Of a DNA stretch of 64,000 nucleotides, positions 17,137 to 24,645 are shown in pieces (within the stretch, counting starts at the first letter, position 1; each line of letters starts with the position of its first letter). The position numbers and the translations under genes were made by a program. The notes under the pieces were generated by a model, which ran no database searches, was not told where the DNA came from, and was given only the letters and a program-made list of their open reading frames with translations. The DNA is from Erysipelotrichaceae bacterium (GTDB lineage Bacteria; Bacillota_I; Bacilli_A; Erysipelotrichales; Erysipelotrichaceae). The DNA lies in the NCBI GenBank assembly GCA_030694975.1, contig JAUYTU010000035.1:248001-312000 (forward strand), in the 5' to 3' direction.

Positions 17137-18064
17137 TCAGACGAATCATCAATTCGTTGATCGCTTTTGTTAAAATGGGACTTTCACTAAGTCCTTTTTT
17201 AATGCACTCACACCCATGATCAATATACGGCGTAAATTCGGATGGCTGATCTACGAAGAAGACTTCGTCATTTCCGTCATATCGAACCAGTTCAACACTT
17301 GAGCTTTTCCAAAAATCGGGCAAAATGACATATCCTTCATTACCGTAAATTCGTGCTTCTTTAGGACCTTCCGTAGTAATCGAACTGCTTAAAGAAGCGA
17401 TGACGCCGGAAGCGAATTTCAGTTGCATATGTGCAAATCCGTCACTTCCTCCACTCAAAACATTTCTTGCGACAGAAACCGAGTCAACGTCCGTGCCAAA
17501 TAAAGCAATTGCATACGAAATCGGATAAACTCCGACATCAAAAAGTGAGCCACCACCATGTTTTGCGTCAAATGCCCAATGATCGGACTCATCACCGAAA
17601 CGATAACAATAACCGGCTTCAACATAATCAATTTTGCCAAGTTTTCCGTCATCGATCCACTCTTTGATTTTGAAAGTTGTGGGCAGAAATGAACCTTTCT
17701 GGGCTTCCATTAAGAACAATCCCAAAGAATGAGCCAAGTGAAAGCACTCGTTCAGATCATCAATGTCGTAGAGCATCGGCTTCTCACAGATTACATGTTT
17801 TCCGGCAGTCAGCGCTTTGAGGATCCATTCTTTATGAAGCGCTTGAGGTAAAGCGATATATACAGCATCGACCGTATCACATTCGCACAGTCCCTGATAA
17901 TCTGTGACTACCTCAATTCCGTAATGCTTAGCATAGTCCAAGGTTTTCGGATGATTTCGTCCGCCAACCGCCGTAATGACAGCATGTTTACTATAATTAA
18001 CACCTTTAACGAAGCGATGACTTATTTTCCCGGGACCTAAGATTCCAAAGCGAATTTTACTCAT
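17123..18064 (-). CDS. Gfo/Idh/MocA-family oxidoreductase
   Basis: NAD(P)-dependent sugar or cyclitol dehydrogenase-like protein. The N-terminal Rossmann fold has FGILGPGKISHRF; the conserved CEKPM contains the family Lys-Pro pair; GGGSLFDVGVYPI lies in the catalytic domain with the conserved Asp before the helix. The substrate cannot be told from sequence. Start 18064 has a perfect GGAGGATGTTT that lies in the end of the transglycosylase gene, with an 8-base overlap. A second, different family member is at 56764-57753. Confidence 0.88.
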   Translation of the reverse strand: MSKIRFGILGPGKISHRFVKGVNYSKHAVITAVGGRNHPKTLDYAKHYGIEVVTDYQGLCECDTVDAVYIALPQALHKEWILKALTAGKHVICEKPMLYDIDDLNECFHLAHSLGLFLMEAQKGSFLPTTFKIKEWIDDGKLGKIDYVEAGYCYRFGDESDHWAFDAKHGGGSLFDVGVYPISYAIALFGTDVDSVSVARNVLSGGSDGFAHMQLKFASGVIASLSSSITTEGPKEARIYGNEGYVILPDFWKSSSVELVRYDGNDEVFFVDQPSEFTPYIDHGCECIKKGLSESPILTKAINELMIRLITSK

Positions 18065-18761
18065 AAACATCCTCCATATATATTTCATCCGCCTGTTGTT
18101 GCGTGATGATTTCTAAATCAACCATATCCCCAAGTACTTTCTTCTGGCGGGCTTTTGCCCGCTCAAAGTGATTGCTTAACTGAAAGCGTGAGGGAGACTG
18201 TGGCAATCCGGCCAGCAGACTGGACTGTCCCAAGCTTAACTCGCTAGGCAACTTACCGAAATAGCCCACCGAAGCTCGTTTGATACCCGTATAGCCATCT
18301 CCGTAGTAGTTCATGTTCACATAGAGCTCCAATGTTTCATCTTTACTGATCGTTTTCTCGATGTCATACAACAGAAACACTTCCGCAATTTTCCGTAGCA
18401 CGTTGAAACGAAAATCAAAATAGAGATTCTTACCGACTTGCTGACCGATGGTGCTGCCACCTTCAAGAAAATCAAAATTTTTCAGATTGGTCCACACGGC
18501 CCTGCCCAAGGATCGGATGTCTAATCCCTGACGCTGATAAAAGCGACGATCTTCCACAGCGACCACAGCCTGCAGAAAGAAGGGATCGATATCTTCTAAA
18601 AAAACATAGTTTTCGGATGCCTGCACATTGGCAATGGCTTCAGTCAACGGTGTTTCACCGATAACGATTCGATATTGAACATACCCTGCCCCGACCAATA
18701 GCAAAAATGATAGTAAAAGTAAAAACAATCCTCGTTTAAGCCATTTTTTTATTATTTTCAT
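18057..18761 (-). CDS. Monofunctional peptidoglycan glycosyltransferase (GT51)
   Basis: A 234-residue protein with one N-terminal membrane segment (residues 10-30) and a lone GT51 domain: VAVEDRRFYQRQG with the catalytic Glu, GGSTIGQQVGKNLYF, and ELYVNMNYYGDGYTGI. There is no transpeptidase domain, so it polymerises glycan strands from lipid II without cross-linking. Family members are called MtgA or MGT. SD GGTGAGAAA. Co-transcribed with the downstream oxidoreductase, a pairing without obvious functional logic. Confidence 0.9.
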   Translation of the reverse strand: MKIIKKWLKRGLFLLLLSFLLLVGAGYVQYRIVIGETPLTEAIANVQASENYVFLEDIDPFFLQAVVAVEDRRFYQRQGLDIRSLGRAVWTNLKNFDFLEGGSTIGQQVGKNLYFDFRFNVLRKIAEVFLLYDIEKTISKDETLELYVNMNYYGDGYTGIKRASVGYFGKLPSELSLGQSSLLAGLPQSPSRFQLSNHFERAKARQKKVLGDMVDLEIITQQQADEIYMEDVYE

Positions 18762-18776
18762 TTTCTCACCAGGTTT

Positions 18777-18785
18777 ATTATACCA
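18777..18785 (-). promoter_or_regulatory. Extended -10 promoter of GT51 gene
   Basis: Minus-strand TGG-TATAAT, 15 bases before the start codon at 18761, just after the yneF terminator. Confidence 0.5.
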
Positions 18786-18796
18786 AAATTCGAAAA

Positions 18797-18816
18797 AGAA
18801 AACACAGTTGCCTGTG
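18797..18816 (-). terminator. Intrinsic terminator of yneF
   Basis: Minus-strand stem CACAG/CTGTG with a GCAA loop followed by TTTTCTTTTT, directly after the yneF stop. Confidence 0.7.
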
Positions 18817-18817
18817 C

Positions 18818-19036
18818 TTACTTATTTTGATCCATTGACTTCATGATTTGGCGAATTTGTGCTTCAGAGGGTTTGCGCCCCATTTGCATAAACATCGCAC
18901 GAATCATTTTTTCGTTTATTGGCGGATTATCTTTCAATTGTTTGATAAAAATTTTGCGTGTGAAGTAGTAACCCAATCCACCGCCGACCAACAGCCCGAC
19001 AACCAGACTTAATAAACTTGTCCAAAAATCTGTCAT
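18818..19036 (-). CDS. yneF: YneF-family (UPF0154) membrane protein
   Basis: A 72-residue protein with a single N-terminal membrane helix (LLSLVVGLLVGGGLGYYF), then NPPINEKMIRAMFMQMGRKPSE and QIRQIMKSM, the complete UPF0154 signature. The family is widespread in Bacillota and of unknown function. It has its own promoter and terminator. SD GGAAGGGTG. Confidence 0.92.
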   Translation of the reverse strand: MTDFWTSLLSLVVGLLVGGGLGYYFTRKIFIKQLKDNPPINEKMIRAMFMQMGRKPSEAQIRQIMKSMDQNK

Positions 19037-19063
19037 ATTACGTTCACCTTCCCTTACCTAGTC

Positions 19064-19092
19064 ATTTTACAGTTTTTATTTATGATTTACAA
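19064..19092 (-). promoter_or_regulatory. yneF promoter
   Basis: Minus-strand TTGTAA (19087-19092) and TAAAAT (19064-19069), 17-bp spacing. Confidence 0.5.
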
Positions 19093-19152
19093 GCAAAACT
19101 TATGTGCGAAGAATGTCATATAAAATCATATGAAAATCTTCCTAAATTCATT

Positions 19153-20973
19153 TTATTGTTCATTCTCACCGCTTCTTGAAGCAATTTTCCGTAGATACGG
19201 AGTCAAATACTTTTTACGCAGACGGATCGCATCCGGTGTGACTTCACATAGTTCATCATCCGCGATAAATTCCAATGCCTTTTCCAACGTCAGCTGAAGC
19301 GGTGGTGTTAAACGCATCGCCTCATCATGACCAGTCGAACGGATAGCCGTCAACTTTTTATTTTTGGTCGGATTGACTTCCATATCCAGATCTCGAGCCG
19401 CAATCCCGACAATCATTCCTTCATAGACCGGTGTTTGAGCACCGATAAAGAACTGACCGCGTTCTTGCAGATTGAAAATTGCATAGGTTGTAGCTACGCC
19501 GGTTTCCGTCGAAATCATCACACCGTTGGTACGGGTCTGGATTTCTCCGACAAACTCGCCATAACCGTCAAACTTACGAACCATAACACCTTCGCCTCGG
19601 GTATCATTGATAAAATCACCGCGATAACCGATCAAAGTACGCATAGCCGCCCGCCAATACATGACGGTAATGCCCAAGTGCTCATCCATTTTGACCAGAT
19701 TGGCTTTACGGATACTCATTTTATTGATAACGGTCCCTACATATTCATTGGGAACTGTAATGACGACTTGTTCCATCGGCTCCATCTTTTCGCCGTTAAC
19801 CATTTTCATAATGACCTCAGCTTTGGAAACAGCCAACTCATACCCTTCCCGACGCATATTTTCAATCAGAATGGTGATATGCAATTCACCGCGACCGGAA
19901 ACCTTAAATTTATCGGCACTGTCCGTATCTTCGACTTTTAAACCGACATTGACTTCCAACTCTTTAGCCAAGCGTTCGCGAATGTTACGGGAAGTTACAT
20001 ATTTACCGCTTCTGCCAGCATAAGGCGACGTATTGACCAGAAAATTAATGGCCAACGTCGGTGGCTCGATCGGAATATTGGGCAGTGGCATTGGATTGGC
20101 AATATCACACACGGTTTCACCGATGGAAATATCGCTGATTCCGCCGATTAAGACGATATCCCCGGCCACAGCTTCACGAACCGAGATGCGTTTAGTGCCT
20201 TGGTAGATAAATACCTGACTGATGACTTGGCGGCGTAAAAATCCGTGAACATCCGCAATCAGCACCGGCATACCGACTTTCATGATTCCTTGTAACAGAC
20301 GACCGATGCCGATACGACCGACATATTCATCATAAGCCAGTGAACTGACTTGCATTTGCAAAGGTTCATTGGTTTTATCCGGATATAATCCGGCATGACT
20401 TACGATTGTATCGATTAATGGTTGAATGGACACGGATTCATCATCAAAATGCCGTTTAACAATTCCTTCTCTGGCAACACCATAAAGGATCGGAAAGTCC
20501 AATTGTTCTTCGGTAGCTTCTAATTGTAAAAATAATTCATAGACCAAATCGACGACTTCGATTGCGCGTTGATCTTTTTTATCAATTTTATTAATCAAAA
20601 GAATTGGTTTTAAACCGCGTTGCAACGATTTCTGTAAGACGAAACGGGTTTGAGGCATCGGACCTTCGGAAGAATCGACGAGTAAAATTACGGTATCGAC
20701 CGTAGCAATGATCCGTTCGACTTCACTGGAAAAATCCGCATGTCCCGGGGTATCGACGATATTGATTTTAATATCCCCGTATTGGATAGAACAGTTTTTC
20801 GAATAGATCGTAATCCCGCGTTCGCGCTCCAAATCGTTGGAGTCCATAACTTGTTCGATGTTGAGTTGGTTTTTAGCCAATGCGCCGCTATACGACAGAA
20901 ATGCGTCGACCAACGTGCTTTTTCCGGCATCGACATGAGCAATGACGGCAATATTGATAATCTTTTGATTCAT
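19153..20973 (-). CDS. typA: Translational GTPase TypA/BipA
   Basis: Ribosome-associated GTPase of the EF-G family that aids 50S assembly, especially in the cold. The G1 motif is AHVDAGKST, switch II is [14 protein letters not shown] and G4 is NKID. Later landmarks are [19 protein letters not shown] and the C-terminal [11 protein letters not shown] region. At 606 residues it has the full domain set. SD AAGAAGGA. It is preceded by the 6S RNA terminator, and I see no obvious separate promoter between the two. Confidence 0.95.
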   Translation of the reverse strand: MNQKIINIAVIAHVDAGKSTLVDAFLSYSGALAKNQLNIEQVMDSNDLERERGITIYSKNCSIQYGDIKINIVDTPGHADFSSEVERIIATVDTVILLVDSSEGPMPQTRFVLQKSLQRGLKPILLINKIDKKDQRAIEVVDLVYELFLQLEATEEQLDFPILYGVAREGIVKRHFDDESVSIQPLIDTIVSHAGLYPDKTNEPLQMQVSSLAYDEYVGRIGIGRLLQGIMKVGMPVLIADVHGFLRRQVISQVFIYQGTKRISVREAVAGDIVLIGGISDISIGETVCDIANPMPLPNIPIEPPTLAINFLVNTSPYAGRSGKYVTSRNIRERLAKELEVNVGLKVEDTDSADKFKVSGRGELHITILIENMRREGYELAVSKAEVIMKMVNGEKMEPMEQVVITVPNEYVGTVINKMSIRKANLVKMDEHLGITVMYWRAAMRTLIGYRGDFINDTRGEGVMVRKFDGYGEFVGEIQTRTNGVMISTETGVATTYAIFNLQERGQFFIGAQTPVYEGMIVGIAARDLDMEVNPTKNKKLTAIRSTGHDEAMRLTPPLQLTLEKALEFIADDELCEVTPDAIRLRKKYLTPYLRKIASRSGENEQ

Positions 20974-21000
20974 AAAATCCTTCTTTCATATATTCACCAA

Positions 21001-21181
21001 AAAAAAATACCTGATGACCAGGTATTTTGATGGCCCAGTAGGCGATATATATTCCCTGTTTGTGCAGGTGGGTACCCTGTGCTCACATTAGGATTCCTAA
21101 TAAAATCAGGCATTCACACCAGTTTGCAACTTCCGGGTTCCCTATATCGAAATGTTGGAAATAAATTGGTCCTTCTGGGCA
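21001..21181 (-). ncRNA. ssrS: 6S RNA
   Basis: A roughly 180-base transcript on the minus strand, from an extended -10 box to an intrinsic terminator, with no reading frame. Its 5' end GCCCAGAAGG pairs with CCTACTGGGC near the 3' end, closing one long imperfect rod. Inside, TTATTTCC pairs with GGAATATAT, and the far end carries the palindrome TTAGGAATCCTAA. Length, rod shape and position next to aspS match the Bacillus 6S-1 RNA gene. 6S RNA mimics an open promoter and sequesters housekeeping RNA polymerase in stationary phase. I rely on structure and synteny; a covariance search was not possible. Confidence 0.72.
21006..21026 (-). terminator. 6S RNA terminator
   Basis: Stem AATACCTG/CAGGTATT with a 5-base loop and a T-run on the minus strand, 33 bases before the typA start. 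Confidence 0.85.
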
Positions 21182-21186
21182 ATTAC

Positions 21187-21195
21187 ATTATAACA
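21187..21195 (-). promoter_or_regulatory. 6S RNA promoter, extended -10
   Basis: Minus-strand TGT-TATAAT, placing the 5' end near 21181, at the start of the closing stem. Confidence 0.6.
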
Positions 21196-21218
21196 TAATC
21201 ATTTTAAAAAGATACATC

Positions 21219-21246
21219 TTGACATTTGTGTGAAATTCCGTAAAAT
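21219..21246 (+). promoter_or_regulatory. Predicted plus-strand promoter antisense to aspS
   Basis: Perfect -35 TTGACA (21219-21224) and -10 TAAAAT (21241-21246), 16-bp spacing, pointing into the 3' end of aspS. No reading frame or RNA gene follows on this strand. Confidence 0.35.
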
Positions 21247-21253
21247 AGACAGT

Positions 21254-22993
21254 TTATTTAACAATCGATAAGTGTAGTTCTGCCAGCTGTTTTTCCTCTA
21301 CCGGTGTAGGAGCATCGGTGAGCGGACAGCGCGCCGAAGCGTTTTTCGGAAAGGCGATGACATCACGCAAAGATTCGGAATGGGTCATAATCATCGCTAA
21401 GCGATCCAATCCAAAGGCAATACCACCGTGAGGCGGTGTACCGTATTTAAAGGCATCCACGAAGAATCCGAAACGTTTCTCGATTTGTTCATCGCTGAAG
21501 CCGATCAGACTGAACAGTTTGGCCTGCATCTGCTGATCATAAATACGCAACGATCCACCGGCAACTTCAAATCCATTAAGAACCAAGTCATAAGCACACG
21601 CCTTAACTGCCAGCGGATTACTTCCAAGTAAGTGCGCATCCTCCGCTTTGGGACGGGTAAAGGGATGATGGCGGGCAATCAGACGGTTTTCTTCACTGTC
21701 ATATTCAAACAGCGGAAAGTCGACGACCCAGGCAAACTCAAATTGATCTTCACTGACCAGTTTCAGAGCATCGCGGAAATAACTGCGCAGCGCTCCTGCC
21801 GCAACACAAGCTTTCTCCCAAGCATCTGCAACCATCAGGACTAAGTCGTTTTCTTTCAACTCAAGAAAAGCGATCAGTTCAGTTTTTTCCGCTTCCGAAA
21901 GAAACTTCGAAGCGGGACCTTCGATCCCACCGTTAACCAATTTAACAACGACTAAACCTTTGGCCCCATATTTCTTAGCCAGATCGGTGATTGCATCGAT
22001 TTCTTTACGGGTAATGGAGGCATAATCGTTGATAACAAGTGCCTTAATATTCCCTTTTTGCTCGATTACACTCGAAAACACTTTAAACTCACTCTTCTCA
22101 AACAAGGTTGTCACATCACTCAATTCAAGACCAAAACGAATGTCCGGTTTATCGACACCGTATCGGTTCATCGCTTCATCAAATGGGATCCGACGGAAAG
22201 GAACCGGTAAATCACGATGCATGACTTCCTTAAAGACTTTGACCATCATGGTTTCTAGTATGGTCTGAAATTCAACTTCACTCAAAAATGACGCTTCAAT
22301 ATCGACTTGGGTAAAGTCAAGCTGACGGTCGGCACGTAAATCTTCATCTCTGAAACATCGTGCGACTTGATAATAACGTTCAAACCCGGCGATCATCAGC
22401 AATTGTTTGAAAATCTGCGGACTTTGGGCCAAGGCATAAAATTCACCGGTATGAACCCGGGAAGGCACCAGATACTCACGCGATCCTTCCGGCGTTGATT
22501 TGGTTAGCATCGGTGTTTCCACTTCAATAAACCCCTCATCATCCAAAAAATTACGCATCGTCTTGGTTATGGCATGGCGCTGCATGAGCTTCTTTTGCAT
22601 CAACGGACGACGTAAGTCCAAATAGCGATAGCGTAAGCGCGTATCTTCCAGAGCATCGGTTTCATCCGCTACAATAATAGGTGTTGCGGCTGAAGTATTG
22701 ATGATGGTTACATCACTGACGATGATTTCGACATCACCGGTCGAAAGTTTTGGATTTTTATCTTTGCGCTCAACCACCGTTCCGACCACTTCTAATATAT
22801 ACTCGCTGCGCACATCTTTGACTTTATCCGTGAATTCCTCATTAAAGACGCACTGTACGATGCCGGTACGGTCGCGCAGATCCATAAAGACAATGGAACC
22901 GAAGTTGCGTCGTTTGGCAACCCAACCCAAGACAGTTACCGTTTTTCCGATATGTTCAAGGCGAAACTCGCCGTTGGTATGTGTTCTGTTCAT
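21254..22993 (-). CDS. aspS: Aspartyl-tRNA synthetase
   Basis: Class II synthetase. The N-terminal OB-fold anticodon-binding domain shows VLGWVAKRRNFGSIVFMDLRD. Motif 1 lies in EVETPMLTKSTPEGSREYLVP, motif 2 in ARCFRDEDLRADR and motif 3 in GIAFGLDRLAMIM. The insertion domain of the bacterial type is present, and 579 residues is typical. SD GGAGG. It follows hisS by nine bases and shares its T-box leader. Confidence 0.96.
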   Translation of the reverse strand: MNRTHTNGEFRLEHIGKTVTVLGWVAKRRNFGSIVFMDLRDRTGIVQCVFNEEFTDKVKDVRSEYILEVVGTVVERKDKNPKLSTGDVEIIVSDVTIINTSAATPIIVADETDALEDTRLRYRYLDLRRPLMQKKLMQRHAITKTMRNFLDDEGFIEVETPMLTKSTPEGSREYLVPSRVHTGEFYALAQSPQIFKQLLMIAGFERYYQVARCFRDEDLRADRQLDFTQVDIEASFLSEVEFQTILETMMVKVFKEVMHRDLPVPFRRIPFDEAMNRYGVDKPDIRFGLELSDVTTLFEKSEFKVFSSVIEQKGNIKALVINDYASITRKEIDAITDLAKKYGAKGLVVVKLVNGGIEGPASKFLSEAEKTELIAFLELKENDLVLMVADAWEKACVAAGALRSYFRDALKLVSEDQFEFAWVVDFPLFEYDSEENRLIARHHPFTRPKAEDAHLLGSNPLAVKACAYDLVLNGFEVAGGSLRIYDQQMQAKLFSLIGFSDEQIEKRFGFFVDAFKYGTPPHGGIAFGLDRLAMIMTHSESLRDVIAFPKNASARCPLTDAPTPVEEKQLAELHLSIVK

Positions 22994-23002
22994 AAAAACC
23001 TC

Positions 23003-24367
23003 CTACGTGTGGCTTTCGCCTTCAACGTGCTCATGCTCATGTTCTCCATGGTCGTGCTCATGGTCATGTTCATGATCATGATCGCATACATGATTTTCAT
23101 CAAGCCAATGGTCCAACTGATGGATGATATCACCATAAGCCACTTCCAATTGTTCTTGTGTTTTGACGTTCTTCATTTTAACGACTTGCTTGGCAACCTC
23201 ATCATCGCCAACAAAAATCAATACCGAGGCATCCAACCGCTCCGCCGATTTGAACTGTGCTTTCATTGAACGTTGCAATACGTCAAGTTCACTGCTGAAA
23301 CCATATCCCCGGCAGAAAGCTGTGAGTTGCATCGAAGTAGTCAGTACTTCTTTCGATAGCGGCATGATATAAACATCCAATGATTTTGTTTGCGCTAAAT
23401 CAATGCCTTCCGCATCACAAGCCACCAACAGACGTTCGATACCCAAGCCAAAGCCGATACCGGAAATCGATGGACCGCCAAAATACTCCACCAGACCGTC
23501 ATAACGTCCGCCACCGAATATTGTGGATTGTGATCCCATTTTCTCATTGGCACTGACGATTTCAAACACGGTATGCGTGTAGTAATCCAATCCGCGAACC
23601 AGTCGGTCACTGACTTCAACCGTCATACCCAATCCTTCAAGATAATGAACAACATCATTGAAATAGGTCTTAGATTCTTCGTTGAGATAGTCGTTGATTT
23701 TTGGGGCTGACAATAAGGATTCATGTTGAGCATCCACTTTGCAATCCAAAATGCGCAACGGATTTTGCTCGTAACGACGGTTGCAATCCGGACACAAACT
23801 TTCCAAGTGAGCAGAGAAATGCGATTTCAATGCTTCGCGATAGGCAGCGCGGGACTGATCATCGCCCAGTGTGTTGACCAATACTTTCAAATCCTTTAGA
23901 CCGATCGCCGAAACAAAGGCAAATCCTAAATGAATGACCTCCGCATCGACCAACGGACTTTTTGCACCGATAAACTCAACCCCAAACTGATGATGGATGC
24001 GTAAGCGACCTTTTTGAGGGCGCTCATAACGCATGTTTGGGCCGATATAGTAAAACTTCTGCGGGGCATCGGGATTGGCATACATTTTGTGCTCAACGTA
24101 ACTGCGGATCAGACCTGCTGTTCCTTCCGGACGCAGCGTTAACGATCGACCGCCAAAATCATTGAACGTGTACATTTCCTTATTGACCATATCCGAACTG
24201 TCGGATTCACGTTTGAAGACTTCGGTATGTTCAAATACCGGTGTACGGATTTCTTCAACGTGATAAAGATGCGTAAATTTGCGGATGAGATCTTCGATTG
24301 CATGCCATTTGGTAATTTCGCTGCCAAAGACATCCTGGGTGCCCCGAGGGCCTTGATAATTTGCCAT
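23003..24367 (-). CDS. hisS: Histidyl-tRNA synthetase with histidine-rich C-terminal tail
   Basis: Class II synthetase with YQGPRGTQDVF at the N-terminus, motif 2 YIGPNMRYERPQKGR, the histidine-binding loop VRGLDYYTHTVFE and motif 3 GIGFGLGIERL, plus the C-terminal anticodon domain. Residues about 428-454 form an added tail, CDHDHEHDHEHDHGEHEHEH and seven more residues, with ten His, four Asp and seven Glu. This looks like a metal-binding tail and is not a normal HisRS feature. SD AAAAGGAGG. First gene of the T-box-controlled hisS-aspS operon. Confidence 0.95.
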   Translation of the reverse strand: MANYQGPRGTQDVFGSEITKWHAIEDLIRKFTHLYHVEEIRTPVFEHTEVFKRESDSSDMVNKEMYTFNDFGGRSLTLRPEGTAGLIRSYVEHKMYANPDAPQKFYYIGPNMRYERPQKGRLRIHHQFGVEFIGAKSPLVDAEVIHLGFAFVSAIGLKDLKVLVNTLGDDQSRAAYREALKSHFSAHLESLCPDCNRRYEQNPLRILDCKVDAQHESLLSAPKINDYLNEESKTYFNDVVHYLEGLGMTVEVSDRLVRGLDYYTHTVFEIVSANEKMGSQSTIFGGGRYDGLVEYFGGPSISGIGFGLGIERLLVACDAEGIDLAQTKSLDVYIMPLSKEVLTTSMQLTAFCRGYGFSSELDVLQRSMKAQFKSAERLDASVLIFVGDDEVAKQVVKMKNVKTQEQLEVAYGDIIHQLDHWLDENHVCDHDHEHDHEHDHGEHEHEHVEGESHT

Positions 24368-24387
24368 AATTTTCCTCCTTTTAAAGC

Positions 24388-24414
24388 AAAAAAAGCGCCT
24401 GTTTAAGGACGCTT
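24388..24414 (-). terminator. T-box regulated terminator
   Basis: Minus-strand stem AAGCGTCC/GGCGCTT followed by seven T residues, immediately after the T-box sequence and 21 bases before hisS. Confidence 0.85.
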
Positions 24415-24605
24415 AACGTGGTACCACCTTAATTTCTTGCCCAAAGACAAGACACTTGAATCCTTAACGCGGAAAACGGAATTTCCTACTGAATTTCAGA
24501 AATTCTCCTTGCAAGTGTCAGTCATCAGGTTTATATAGGAAGCTTCCACCGTTACTTCCCTCTCTATAACAATTACCTGATGAATTCTTGTTCATCGGAT
24601 ATAGC
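24388..24605 (-). promoter_or_regulatory. T-box leader of hisS-aspS
   Basis: The minus-strand leader carries the T-box sequence AAGGTGGTACCACG (antiterminator bulge TGGT pairs with the tRNA acceptor end) at 24415-24430. Upstream lie three helices: ATCAGGT/ACCTGAT, GACACTTG/CAAGTGTC and CTTG/CAAG. Downstream is the competing terminator. Uncharged tRNA would stabilise antitermination and raise synthetase expression. The leader's first helix is short, and I could not assign the specifier codon with confidence; position predicts tRNA-His or tRNA-Asp. Confidence 0.88.
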
Positions 24606-24608
24606 GGT

Positions 24609-24637
24609 ATTTTATCATAAAGTAAATCGAACTTCAA
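24609..24637 (-). promoter_or_regulatory. hisS-aspS promoter
   Basis: Minus-strand TTGAAG (24632-24637) and extended -10 TGA-TAAAAT (24609-24617), 17-bp spacing. Confidence 0.6.
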
Positions 24638-24645
24638 CAATCCAA

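Noticed and set aside
23006-23090. Simple tandem DNA repeat in the CAT/CTC-rich 3' end of hisS
   Set aside because: The repetition follows from the His/Asp/Glu codons of the in-frame tail and does not form a perfect repeat unit.
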